Shown: one piece after another, positions 1 to 13,500 of the stretch
Position numbering within the stretch: position 1 is the first letter of the stretch
How the letters are laid out: each line of letters opens with the position of its first letter
Source: Neelides folsomi
Lineage: Eukaryota > Arthropoda > Collembola > Neelipleona > Neelidae
Assembly (NCBI GenBank): GCA_034687125.1
Contig: JAQGBZ010000284.1
Location: forward strand, 19,191-83,190
DNA: 64,000 nt
Direction: 5' to 3'
Notes under the pieces: generated by a model
The model's database searches: none
Told to the model about the DNA's origin: nothing
The model's input: the letters and a program-made list of their open reading frames with translations, nothing else
Translations under genes and position numbers: made by a program

Positions 1-647
1 GACTCAATTGATTCGCGGGCTGATGAAGGGAGCGGCGTGAGTGAAAGATGCACTTTCGCGACTCCATTACACATTCATCATCCGAGCATTGTAACCCAAT
101 TTCCCGCATGTGTCTCTTGAGGCGCGAAGGAGTCACATTCCCCGCAACACGGAGGTGGCTGGATTATTCACTCCTTTTATTAGCCGAGGAGGAATGAAGA
201 CTTGAGCTTCCTGGCATTCCTCATTTATTATTATGAGTGATGATGGGGGAGGGTGGTCAAGGAAAAGGCGGCCGTAATTTATTCAGCCTCCTTCGGATCC
301 TTCGGAGCCTCCTGAGGAAACCCCAACTCCGCGTCTCCACGTAATGATTCATTGGGCCAAGGGAAGCATGAAAGAAATTCAAAAAGTGGAAGTAAATAAT
401 CATAAATTAAATGGGAGATAAATGCCTCTTCTCCGACGTCTCTTGGGTTAGGAATGAGGGATTAATTTAATAATTCCCGCCGTCTTGTGTGCGCCCCAAT
501 GTCGATTTCCCCGAATATATTCTCTGAGAAGTTAGGAATGGAAGTTGGGTCTCGCGGGGCCGGGAAGGTTTTTATTTTGATATGCAAAGGATGAATCGTA
601 ATTTGAGTATATTTTTGATTCAAGGCGGGGTCGTTTTTCCCGTTGAG
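1..647. other. Intron or intergenic sequence upstream of the kekkon-like exons
   Basis: No convincing coding exon is visible here on either strand. Base composition is more balanced than in most of the window. The next exon encodes an LRR C-terminal cap, so the leucine-rich repeat exons of that gene should lie to the left, outside this window. This stretch is therefore most simply an intron of that gene. Confidence 0.5.
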
Positions 648-3600
648 GAGCCTCCATGGGGTTGAGCTCAATGGGAACCCGTGGAACTGTACGTGTCCTC
701 TACAACAGCTGAGGGAGTGGATGGAGAAGAATAATGTGCCATTCGGTGTGCCCCCAGTTTGTTTAGGGCCACCGAGACTCGAGGGGAAGTCTTGGGACCA
801 GCTTCAAATTGAGGATTTCGCTTGTCTTCCAAAAGTTGAGAATTCCTCGGAGAAGGATCGGATTAGGCGGGTTTTGGAGGGAACCAACGCCACGCTCCTT
901 TGTCAACTCCAAGCCACTCCTGACACTCAAGTAAGTTTCCTTTTGAATTCTTTCTCCTCCTCCCCGCCTCACAAACTGACAAGACAAATGGGAAATGAAC
1001 CAGAAAGTTTGGGGAAACTTCGGCCGCTCCCACAACCCCTCAATTCCAAGCCCTTTCATCGGACATTTCAATTCTCAGTGCCGAGGAGGCTCAAGCCTTT
1101 TTAACACCTTCCACCCGCCTTCAATCACCCCCCTCATAATGGCCCGAATAATCCGGACCAGTCAAAAGTGGCGGCAGATAAGCCGAGATTGAAATTGGAC
1201 AGTGTTAAGAGAAGGAGAGACGGTCCGAGATTAAATCTACCCTTTGTCATAAACAATTCATGATCGTAAAAGAGACGTCATGGCATCTATTTGTCCTCCT
1301 CCTTCCTTTTTAGTCTCTAGAATGAGCAAGACCTTATCTCCCATTCCCCATGTCCAAAATCATTTTCGCAAAATGCAATTTCACTTCTCTCCGCTATGCC
1401 CCTCAGACTTGCATGTCTGAGATATACTATATTCAGATATACCATGCATCCCCACTTTCCTCCACTCCGCTTTCCAATTCTCATCTTGTGAGAAAAAGCG
1501 ATTCTCGCCGTCCGACTCTCCCAGAAAGATAAGGCTTGATATTCACTTCCACCCCAACAGCCTCCAATCCTGTAATTCCTCCTCTTTTATTAATTAAACC
1601 TCTAATCTTAATTTGCATACATAAATAAGCATTTGAGAAGTTTTCTTGCCCCTCAATTTTGAGCCACTTTGAGGCTCGGAGCTCGTGAAATCCTTGGATT
1701 TAAATTATTTAACTCGACTCACCCTCCCGAAAAATGGAATTACTATATCATGGATAATCATATGAGTGGAAATTCATTTTCTCAAACGCCCTTTCTCCTC
1801 CATTGTATGCATAGTAATGCCCTTGGTTAGGAGGATTTTCCCTTCTGGTTCTCAAAGGCAACTGCGGAGGAGAATTGCTGCGGAGGTTCCCCACGTCCAA
1901 ACACCCAGAAAAGCACGGCCAACAACGCACGCACACACAAACACACACACTTCTATTCACGTCCGCTCCCTTTCATAAATAATGGAGAATGAAGGAATGT
2001 GTGTCGACGTCCTCATCCCGATCTTTAATATTCATTCCCAAGGAAAAGAACCCTGATGAAAAGGGAATGAACGAACCTCAGCCAAGAACAACTTTCCACA
2101 TTACTTCCAATACCTCAATGGAAATTCCTTTTCAATCATGAATATTTGATGCCCCTCCTCCCCACCTTTCACTTTCCTCTCATACCCTTCTTCATCAAAT
2201 ATATGGGAAGTTTTAAAACCCATTTCCATAATCCAAATTCAACCACAAATTTCAAAATTTAGAAATCGAAATAACAAAATAACCCACGTGTCCACATCAC
2301 ACAAAATAATATGCATTTATAGAGTATTTCACACCCAGGCAGAAGATTAATAATCTTAATATGCATACCATAAGAATATACCATATGGATTTTAAGTAAT
2401 TGGAAATTTGCAATATTTAATTTTACTATATTTAAACCATATTGTTCCTTGTATATATTATGTACACATACATTTAACATTAAGTATATGCGTAGAAAAT
2501 TTAGGAAAATGAGAAAAGTTTTATAGGAGAATGCTGCAATGAGTGTATTGATTTACATTTCATATTTCAAGTTTGTTTCAATAATTAAATTAAAAGTTGT
2601 ATTGGGATAACTTTTCCTTTCTCCCAGGTTCGGTGGTATCATGGAGCGAAGGGGCTTGTGAGCAACGGAAGTTTAGGATTAGGCGGATCCTTGTTTCTCC
2701 TTCAAGAGTCTTTTGTATGGGATGAGCCTGGTGGGGTTCTTTTGTCTCCGAGCAGAGGCGATCCTGACAGGAGCTTAGGCATCAAAATCTCTCAACTTAC
2801 ACTCATCCGAGTGACGGGGCGAGACGGAGGGCTGTACATCTGCCGAGCTGAGAGTCGCGCTGGGTCCGTCGCCGCTAATTTCACTCTCCTCGTCCTCCAA
2901 AACAAAGCGGAGTTCCTGACTGGTGAGTCGGCCCATATAATAGGAAAAATCCTCCTCAATGGAAGCTGGATGTAATGATCAAAGTATCCAACTTCCTCAC
3001 TCACTTTAATTACTTTCTTGTCGGGAGTTCGGGGAAGGTGGTTCCCCATTAACTCGCTATACGATTCACATCCACTCCCATTCCCCAATTACATCTCCGA
3101 TTCACTCCCACCTCCTTAATGAGGAAAAATACAAAGAACACCTCCGCAACATGGAGACTCAAATTGACTTTATTATGCCTCGTTTAAAACTCATTCCAGA
3201 CCCTCTTTTCCATATCTGTAGTAAATTACCAGTTGGCATTCATGGTTCTTTATCCACTCTGGGATTGGTGAGAATTAAATTTTGTGCATTTTGGTCGATC
3301 GAAGTCCAAAGACGAGCGAGCCGAAGAAATTTACACAAGGGCTGGTTATTGAGTCAAAGGGAGATGAGTTAATATCTCGGTAATTTAATTTCTACCCACG
3401 TTGACTAGTTATTTTAAATGATGAGAAGTTTTGGGTTTGGTAGTTTTCTTCTCCCCTTAAACGGGGAATAAATTTGGGACCCTTCTTCCCTCTTTTGACA
3501 TCCTCTTAATTTCGTTTTGCCCCTCAAAGGTCTACAAATCATGCAATTAATGTCGGAATGTAATCTTCTCCTTCTCACCGCCCGCACTTCATTTTTACCT

Positions 3601-5671
3601 TTACACATTTATTTAATTCACTTTCCCCTTTATGGGTTCTGCCACCTCGAGGTCTTGGAGGTCTTGGACCAACTACACTTAAATCATTTTTTTGAAAACT
3701 TCTCTAATTCCTGGAAAACTTTCCCCTCGGTCCGAACATTGATGTAAAACATGTAACTAAATAAATTTCTCCCACCATTTAACTTCACAGCTAGGAAGTG
3801 AATTAGAACTTTGATCTTGTTTTTCTGGGATTTTCTTCAACGCCATTTGAAAGAAACTTGGACCAAGTAGCAATTTGAGTTTTTCAGGTAAAGTGATGAT
3901 AATCACAGGAGCCCTTGCCACTGGTTTGGTAATCATCGTTGGCTATCTCTTGCTCGTTTGCATCATCGTGGTCGGCAAGCGGCGTCCCGCCGCCCACCGA
4001 ACCTCCGAAGAGGAAGAAGAGAAAATGGAAATGAACCATGAACGGAACGGGCGCGGGAGTCAGCGACACGTCCACGCCGAGTCAAATGGGACGAACGGGG
4101 GCGGAGGAGCCCTGGACCCAAATGGTGTGATTTGGAGGGATGTCTGCGGGTCCCCATCTGGAGATTATCGAGATTACAGGGCTATCCCCACAGTTGATCC
4201 AGAGGAAGAAGAAACGTTTTTTGGCCCCTCCACCCGTCACCACCAGAACAACCTCGTGATTAGAGGTGGAAAAACTTCACCCAACACGATGTCTCAGAAT
4301 GTTAAGTCTCCAGCTCCGACCGATTCATCAAAATACTCAGATTTGTCAAATTTCCCCTCCTATGAGCGGACGAAGAGTCTCCCACGACCGACCAGGAACC
4401 CCGATGTGTAAGTCAAATACAACTTTCCCTTTCATTTCTCCTCCGAATGAGTCAATACACCCTCAGTTCTGGTCCCAAAGTATGTAAAACGCTGATAAAT
4501 CTCCATTTCCTGTAAAACTTTAAAGCCCGGCGAGTCAGTGGGTTTGAAAGGGCTCTGTGGAGCAAGAGGCCATGAGGGCTTTGGAGAGAGAAATCGCGGA
4601 ATTTCATAAGGGACGGGTTTAGAAAGACTTGAAATGCTCGGGCGGTATGGTGCACATATTATTGTGAATATATGGAATTAGTATGGGTGAGTTGATGTTT
4701 GGGCTGGGAGCGATAAGGGCGGAGAGAATAGGAAGGGCTTCTCGTTTCATAGGAATAAATAATTGTAAATGGATTTACGGATTTGAGAATATGATAATGA
4801 GAGGGAGAAAAGTCTCGTGTGGTCGGGAGTGAAATAAAGGAGTGAAATATATACAGGACGGACGATAAGAGAGGACTTTAATAGAAAGGGTAGGGACAAA
4901 GGGAAAGTCCATTGTTCTTAATACTCTCCGAGATAATAAGTAGAGTTTCTCCAAATGCCCGGGCTCTACAAGTTTATAACTTTCCAAGGAGGACGGAATA
5001 AGTAATAAGGGAGAGTTGGAGGAACGAGGAGAAAAAAAGGACGTTGGGGTAATCTCTTAGAAGATGAGCTGGAGGAGAGAAAGGGGCCTTAATAGCCTCC
5101 GCAACATGTCTAAGGCCAACACTTAGGACTAAATTATGTTGCTGGCGGAGAAACTCTTTCAATCATCTTGGAATTCTCCTAGTACACATCCCCACTTAAT
5201 CTGTAATCAGACCCCGCCTCCGTACGCACTCCCCTCCTCATGAGCCTTTTTGTATGGTGAAGATTCCCACGCGGGTCGAGGACGAATCTCGGCGACCGGA
5301 CGGCGAGCGAATCTCCGCTTCTCCACTCTTCCTCAGAGAGCTCGGAAGTGGGATTTTACCCTGGAGGTAGGAGCCAGAAATCACCTGGTCGGGGGCCCGA
5401 GGTTCCCTGTGGCCATCCGGGTGAGATGTCGAGGGACCCGCCGCCCGAACTCACCGACTTCCTCGACTACTACCGACTCCTCCAGACAGAGCTAATGGAG
5501 ATGACGGCGAGCTTGAAGAAGGCGGAGGAGGACGATGCCGAGGTCGTTCCACCTCCACAGAAGAATTCTCAAGAGGGTTATTTCACTCCAAAGGAAACTT
5601 CACAGCCGCATCAACTCAAATCCATTCTCAAAAACTCTCAAAACAATTCAACACTCAACTACTACGCGTAG
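648..5671 (+). CDS. Kekkon-like LRR-Ig transmembrane protein, 3' part
   Basis: Four coding exons are seen: about 648-930, 2628-2922, 3888-4407 and 5263-5671 (TAG stop). All three introns are GT-AG and keep frame. Exon 1 encodes an LRR C-terminal cap (NPWNCTC, then two further cysteines ending at FACLP) and the first strand of an Ig domain with its first cysteine (TLLCQL). Exon 2 completes the Ig domain (DGGLYICRAES). Exon 3 encodes a roughly 22-residue transmembrane helix (MIITGALATGLVIIVGYLLL) followed by a basic stop-transfer. Exons 3 and 4 encode a cytoplasmic tail rich in Glu, Ser and Pro. This order (LRR cap, one Ig, TM, long tail) is that of kekkon/LRIG-like neuronal and signalling receptors of arthropods. 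Ligands cannot be read from the sequence. The gene is partial because the signal peptide and LRRs are not in the window. The left edge of exon 1 is uncertain by a few bases, since AG occurs at both 646-647 and 649-650. The exact kekkon paralogue is not assigned. Confidence 0.82.
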
Positions 5672-8600
5672 AGGTTCTTTATCTTACATATACATATATA
5701 TATACATCCATCATATATTTAACATATTATATCATATGATTATTATATAAATCTCCCAAAAGAATCCTGAAGCATTTTAATCAATGTATCTACCAACGTA
5801 CTTATACTATATATTAAATACTTATATACCGGTTTTCAATCAATTCACAATTCTTATTTATATATTTACATACCTACATACCTACTAATGAAATGTATCT
5901 AAATGTATCCTACTTACTGATATATGCCTAAATACATAAGATACTTAAATAGGTAGTATCTAAATATTATATAACATACATACTATAATGTAGTTAACAT
6001 ATCGTATTATATTCAACTATCTTATGTACTTAATATTATATCCTTACTTCATTTTAATGAATTTGAAAGTTAGGTTATGTCCAACAACCAATTTAATGCA
6101 AAATTACCTACAGATAAACCATAATGCATACTTATTATGTATTTGTATGTGCATGCTCGATTCTGGTGACAATCTCTTAAATCACCATTTCAATATTCCA
6201 CATCGATAGTTTAAATTGTGACCAGAACCAAGCATAATCCTAGATATTTATACAATTATAAATTTACAAACTGACATATTATACAAATACTAGGTACATA
6301 TACTCTAAAATCTTATTCAGTGCCAGTACCATAAGCATGCCGTGTTTAAAATTTAGATAAATAATACAAATATTAATTTAGATTACATACCTATACAATA
6401 TATACTAATTACACACTCTTCGTATTAAGAATAATTAGATAATTAATCGAGTATTATTAGTAGGTAATAAAATAATGAAAGAATTTACAATTATTTTGGA
6501 ATGTACATAATATACTTCATACACTTGAATAATTGCATTATGTATAACTATCGCTATGATAATTATGCTAAATATATTGTATTGCCGTATAGGGTAAACA
6601 TTTGTGGGCTATTCCATGCATATAGTGATTTTTAAATATTTAAAATACCAAAGTCATTTTTATGAAAGAACAAAAAAATACGAAAACATATGGTACATAA
6701 CATGAATTCTAATTGTCCTATTCATTTAAAAATTACTATGCTAAAATTACTCTCATTTCATAATACAAGTCAGGGTTATGAGGATATAATTGTAGGATAA
6801 CATATGGATACTAGATGTACCATACACGTATATAATAATACGAATACTATAAGAGTATTATATATGTAACTAGATATTTGGATAAGTATCAATATAGAAA
6901 ATATTTCTAATATTAAAAAAGTTGCGAAAACTCTTTATTAATAAAATTGATTAAATTGATTGAAGTAATTTTTTTCACCATTTTATAAAAAAAATATGGA
7001 ATAAATACTTATTAATGATCAATTGCTAGTTTTTTAATTCCGAAAAATATTGAGCCATTCATTGCTATACAAATGGACATATTTTACTCAAGCACCATAA
7101 ATATTTTATATTATTTTTTAAAGCAATACCTATGTATGTAGATACGCTTAAGCCTAATGGTATAAATAGTGCAATTAAAAAATTAATTGTTCAATCATTC
7201 AGAATACTCCAATTTATATTGAGTAAGTGTGGAGCCATTTCTGGTATTTATTGTTATCGAATGTTACATAAATACGTACGGTATGGTATGCTTAGAACTT
7301 ATCAAGTATTTATAAATATTATACCTGTATTATCTTACATACACACAATAGATATGGAATTATGTATTTTAACAAATTAACATATTTAAACCACTTTAAC
7401 ATGTAAGATATAAGAATAAGTTCAAAGGTTAATTAAGATGCATGGAATATCTATAGGTACTTTATATTGATTTTCTTTGGCAATCCACTTAATAACGTAT
7501 TTATTTAAAATTGTATGGTAATGTATTTATTTAAGAGATAAAGTAAACTTATAATTCCCATCTACCAACCTATCCAACTATATTGAATTGGTCAAAAATA
7601 TTCATATATTTTATTGCTTAATAACATCAGTATATTAAATAGTTAGAAGCGTTAGTAACGTTTTGTCGAATAAATATGTATAATGATAATGACTACATGA
7701 ATGCATTTACTTTTAGGAGGAAACTTTGTTACAAGAAATCAATTTATTTAAATGCTGTCTTTCTTTAATTTAGTATATGAATATGAATTCAATAGGGTTT
7801 CAATACTCAATTTTAAATTTGCATATGGAATATATGTAACATCATGATGATGGATGTTTATAAATAAAAAGATGTTTTACACACGTTATAAGAGTAATAC
7901 TTATGCTATAATAGTTAGATATTATTCGTATTAACAATCTTTTATTATACCACCCATAACATACTTAATATTAAGTTTTTATTTCTAAATATTATAGATA
8001 TATAATACCTATTAATACTTTTGTGCCGATATCAATCTTGTTACGATTTACATATGCATTTAAAATGATAACTTATAGGATATTTCAAATAATGTTATGT
8101 ATTTCTCATTGTTATTCCTATCTCATTAACATTAATAAATATAAATACAAAGCGATTACATAATAAGTTTACATAGGACTCATTGAAACCTATAAATACC
8201 TATTAAAGAAAATAACAAAATTTCATGAATATTGTATAAAATGATTTTCATTGTCCTATAAGCTTATTAAATAATCGCCTTGTGTACTACATATAATTTT
8301 AATGGAATTAATTTTAGTATTAAAGGCCAAATAAATAAATAAATTGTGTAGGAATTTTCGATGTGATGTGCGGATCATTGAACGCCGATAAAAATAAATA
8401 ATATTGTTGAAAATTCTTAAGTTAATCCAATTATTTATTATTTTAATGGAATAGTTAAACTTTTAAATGACATTAATGACACTTCTAAAAACATATTAAA
8501 GTATTTGTATCGTATACACACACATAGGTATGTAGTATGTAGTATTGGTAAATCATATCTCTAAACCTTTCTAACATTAAGAAAAATGCGGTATGAATGA

Positions 8601-9245
8601 AATCATCTTCTCCTCAGACATCCCACAGAAATTGTTCCCTTTAGATATCGAGCGAAATTTTTATTTAATATGTTCTTTCATGTAGCCTCAAGCTAGGTGA
8701 AAGCGTGAAGTCCAGCCACTCGCGTCATAAGATCAATAATTGAATATAAAAGACTATCACTCATTTCACATTTCATTGGAAACTTTCCCGGTGTTGTAAA
8801 TATTAAAATATTCGTACTGAAAGAAGACGTTTTGCGACTGAGAAATGTAATGAAATAAACAATCATAAATATTTAAGCAAGTGTTGGTAAATGAACTATG
8901 AAGTATGTGATACGATATATAATGGATTAATACTCACATGATATGCATGATTGAAGATAATGATAAAAAGCAAGAATCAAATTACATTTTTAAATGAATT
9001 CTTTTTATTGAGAAAGATGAACACTTAATATATGATAAGTAATATATTATAGTATATTACTATACCTATAAATTATTTTTGCTATATAAATATATAAGCA
9101 TGCGAACATTTTACATAACTTATATTTAGATAATATTTTTTTACTTGTACGCTTCAAATGATTAATTAAGCATTGACAAGACTAGATCAATATTACATAC
9201 TTACATGCATGAAAGATGCCCAATCTCGATTAACTTATACAGTTG

Positions 9246-9283
<38 letters not shown>

Positions 9284-10553
9284 AATGACTTGTTCACTTT
9301 TAATTAATTCATATGCTTTATAATTTTTTGCATATAATATTATACGCTAAATACTTTTTAATATCCAAAGATTCTTGCATTATACTTTGACTCAAATATT
9401 TCATCTTGACATCATGCATCAGTAGAAGAGATAAATAATTAATAGCGTATATAAAGTAAATAAAGTTATAAGGATTAAAATAAGATGTTTGCCAGTTACA
9501 TTTTTTTCAAAAAGTTGTATTACTCGCACAGACATTAAATATAACATAATGTTAGAATCATTATAAAAGAGAAACTTAATTAATTTTGAATCTAAAAATA
9601 CAAAAATGCTCGTGATGATATTTGCTATTGCTTAATTATTGATATACAAAAATAGTTTCTAACTTGTTCTTTGATCAATTAATAAACGATTTGTTAATAA
9701 GTGCAAATAATTTAAAATATTTGAGAAATGATTTGAAATTATTACGTGAAACACTAAGAATTTTAACATTTCCAAACTTTCAAAGCATAGTTCAAAACAA
9801 AAATAAATTCCATTTATCTGTAGATTTAAACATTATACTTACTATATTTTACATTATACACAAAAGTTAGGTTGGGTATTCTCCTTCGAAACATTTAAAA
9901 TTGATTATTGAATTGAAAATAAAAGATTATAGGTCTTATGCACTCTTGTAAAATAATTTAAGAAGTATTCTAAATCCCACAGACGAAACTTCGCCGGGAA
10001 TACACTATATAAAGTTATGTTTATTTATGTATTTTTCTTTAGACGTAATAAACAAATTCATATTGGCATCAAGTCTACAATATATAAATTATACATTTCA
10101 TGGGATAAAAGTAAAGTAGGTATAAAGCTTATAAGAATATCATAACTTAAAATAATTGGATTGAATAACACAAATCTATGATTATCAAAAGCGCCGATTA
10201 AAAATATCATCATTATAATTATGAAAAGAGTAAAGAATAAGATGCCTATTATCCGTAGATATCAAGACACAACTTTCCCATTATTGACTCAAAGAAGGAA
10301 TATTATTACATATTCATAATGAAGAACGTGAGAGGTAAAATGAACAATTATGAAAAAAAGAAGTTTTAAATTTAAGTTTTGTTCACATAAAACAGTTGCT
10401 GGTATCTTTATCATATCACAGACGTTTCCTCATTTTTGAAAAGGTAATCATAATATATTAAGGATTGATTATTAAGGTACAGGAACTCAACGTTTGGCAA
10501 TTTTTAAAATAAATGAAGATAAAATGTGAAATGAAATTAGTAATAATTATAAA
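5672..10553. other. AT-rich intergenic spacer
   Basis: About 4.9 kb of very AT-rich DNA lies between the kekkon-like gene and the 3' end of the DENND5 gene. The longest open frames (around 7132-7380 and 9664-9870) are low-complexity, lack splice or family signals and look like chance ORFs. The only clear structure is a TTA microsatellite at 9247-9282 and short TA-rich runs near 5690. Confidence 0.6.
9247..9282. repeat. (TTA)12 microsatellite
   Basis: Twelve uninterrupted TTA units occupy 36 bases. It is a simple sequence repeat in non-coding spacer and probably length-polymorphic. Confidence 0.95.
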
Positions 10554-13500
10554 TTACTCAATTCCTTTCGTAAGGGAATGCTCCAGAACAATTTCAAAGT
10601 CGTCGAGAGCTTCCAGCACTTGGACCAAATATGAAAGGAGATCAGGATCCCGAAGAAATGAATTGTCTTCATACATTTGACTTGTAATTGGACATGAAGA
10701 CATGTGGGCCGGGAGGCGATGAAGAAGATGTTCCCTAAAATCCCAAGAAAAAATAATAAAATCTAAAAAAAACTCTGTTCATATTGTCTCTTGTATGTAT
10801 ATAGATTAAATTTGTTTAATGAGCAAATGAGTATTTTTTTAGACCTCGCACAAAGGCAAATAAAGAGTTGGAGCTTCCCATCTTTCCCCAAACTTTCCGC
10901 CACAGCTTGGATCTTTTGAATGAGCTCACAGTAGGAACTCATTGACGCAATTTGCTCGTGAAAATCTTCTTCAGCGCTTGCAATTGTCTCCAGTTCCTCA
11001 TTCAAAATAGTGTTGAAAAACTCTCTAACACGAACTTTTTTCCATAAAGAAAAATAGAAGATAAATTTACTCCTTTTAATTTAAATAAGAGAGAGGGAGA
11101 AAACTTACGAAAGTAATCCCAAATGTAGAAATTCTTTCCAAACAGACGACTGGATTTGAATCCATAGAGGAAAACTTGTTCTAGGGCTGAAACAAGCCCT
11201 GATTCTCCACAGAGAAGGACAGTCAAACTTCCCTTTTCTTTATCCGGTTTGTAAAAGTACTTCACGATGTTGTTCACGGAATCCCCTTATAAATAATAAA
11301 AAGGAATATTTTTCAACCGTGAATATTTCTCCTTGTTGGACTAGACACTTATAAATCTACATGCAATTCTTGATCATCCTATATAAAATGGTCTTTCAAC
11401 AAGTTTGGACAAAATATCATTATTTTTAAATAGCTTTCCACACCAAGACATTGTTGAATTTCTGAGACGGTGAGTCGGATTTCATACGAGCGCCTTGGGA
11501 TGCTCGGGCTACGAGCTCGAGGTGGAGTTTTCATCCTGCATTCCATGGGAACTTCTTCTCCTTGATGGACGGGTTCTCCAACCAGAAGCCGCTCCGTTGA
11601 CCCATCATCAATGTCCCGGCCCAACCATCGACCACATGGAAACCTTGGACCGAATCATTTTATTAAGGTCACTAGAGCGGATTTAAAAATGTCCTTACTT
11701 TACACAATTCCCGGTAACTTCGTTCCTCACAATGACATGATCTACGATCCATTTAGGTGAAACTCCAGAGTTGTCGTGCCCAATATGAAGAGTAGTGACG
11801 AGGCCTAGGTTTTTGTGCTAAAAAATAATGGTTCAGTTCCTGCTTGGCATTACATAGGTAAATTAAATATAAAAATACAATTCAATAAAAAATAAGATTG
11901 GGAAATAAATAATAAATCCTATGCAATATGATTTGATAATATCAAAATACTTGGAAAATGAATTCAAAAGAATTTCTTGGAACAGAAATGGGTCCGGTTT
12001 CCCCAAGCGTCCCAGACACTGTCACCCACACATTCGCCGTTGTCGTAGAGATATTAAATCTCTTTGAAGGAAATATGAGCACGCGGTAGGGAAGAACTAA
12101 AAAAACATTGAATCCATCAGAATGTAAACGAGAATATTTCTTTAATAAAAAAATACCCGGTTTCATGTCTTACCAATATTCGTGTAAGTGTTTGTGAAGC
12201 AATAGTAGTCGACAGCATTGAGTGTTAGCAAATGATAGAGAAATTGTTCACGCTCTTCTTCTGAACGGAGAAACGCCGTTCTTCGGTAGAAACCCCGCAA
12301 GAGCTCATCGTCGGCCAGGAGTGATCTCAAGTGTTTAGATAAAACTTTTTTCTCAAGTGAGAGACGAATCCATGCACGGGCATAACCGATCTCTGTTTTG
12401 ATTTCTTTGATCGCTTGAATATTCCTACAATTGAATCCGTATAAAATTGATCCAACAAATAGCCATGGTTTAAATAGTTAAGACGGAATAATAAATCGAA
12501 TTTACCTCATGTCAAAGGCAATTGAGAGCGGGAGAGGATTGAGAGTTGGGAGTTGAATTGAAGATCGTGAACGACGTTCGCGCTTCTCAGGCGATCTCCT
12601 CGTTTCTTTGGGGGTTGAGCTGACGTTCAAATTGAGTTCCATGGCCATTGTAGACAAATCTATTTTGGGTAAATGTAATTGAAACTTTGGTTCCAGGGCG
12701 AGGAAACAGGTTGATGATTTAAACAAAATAATTATTCATGAGACCAGACAAGCTTACCAGTTGTTGCTTTAGCTAAATAAGCCGTTATTAAACTCAAATC
12801 TCTCTTCCTCATTGCTACAAGGATATCCCCGACTTTGTCCATCTCTCGCTTCAACTCACCACCTTTCACTATCCTAGCTGTGTGGATACCGGAAAATGTG
12901 TAAATAATTAAATAACCCTGTTTAAAATTTCAAACGCCCTTCACCAAATTTCACGTCTATTAGCTCTACTCCCATCCATTCTATTCATTATTTAATCTGT
13001 TGAAACGAGTCGAGAGAATCGAGTTTAGACTGTCAGGTCCAAGAGGAAATAATTTACTTAAAATGGAAATGAGCCGTTTGAGAAGTTTTAAATTATTTAC
13101 AATAAATCCTCCTTGTTAAAAATAATCCTACAGATATTACAATTACAAATAGGTAATTAGAAAGGAAGTATTAAATATTTCCCAAGAAAATATTTGTTAA
13201 TAATATACTACTGATATAATATACCACTGATTTTGATGTGTTAACAGTAACATTTAAATATTTATTTCAAATTAGATATACAAATATATAGAGTACAATA
13301 TGTAGTAAAGATGAAAATGCTTAAGTCATTTGAGTGCTTTCCTATTTGAAGTTGATGAGTGTTGGAAATAAGGTTGAGAATAGGTTAGGTAATTATTAAA
13401 ATAGCAAAGTATGTTCAAAAGAATTTGCGTACTGTCAAGTCGTTTGCGAAGGATGCACCACGCCAAAGCTGCAGTTTTTGTCAAACATATACACATTACA

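Noticed and set aside
643-650. Possible start codon (TTG) for the kekkon-like exon
   Set aside because: The frame begins mid-domain in an LRR cap that needs upstream repeats, so this is an internal exon entered through a splice acceptor and not a translation start.
9247-9282. Short regular repeat as a possible CRISPR or regulatory array
   Set aside because: It is a plain trinucleotide microsatellite in a eukaryotic spacer, with no spacer-repeat structure.
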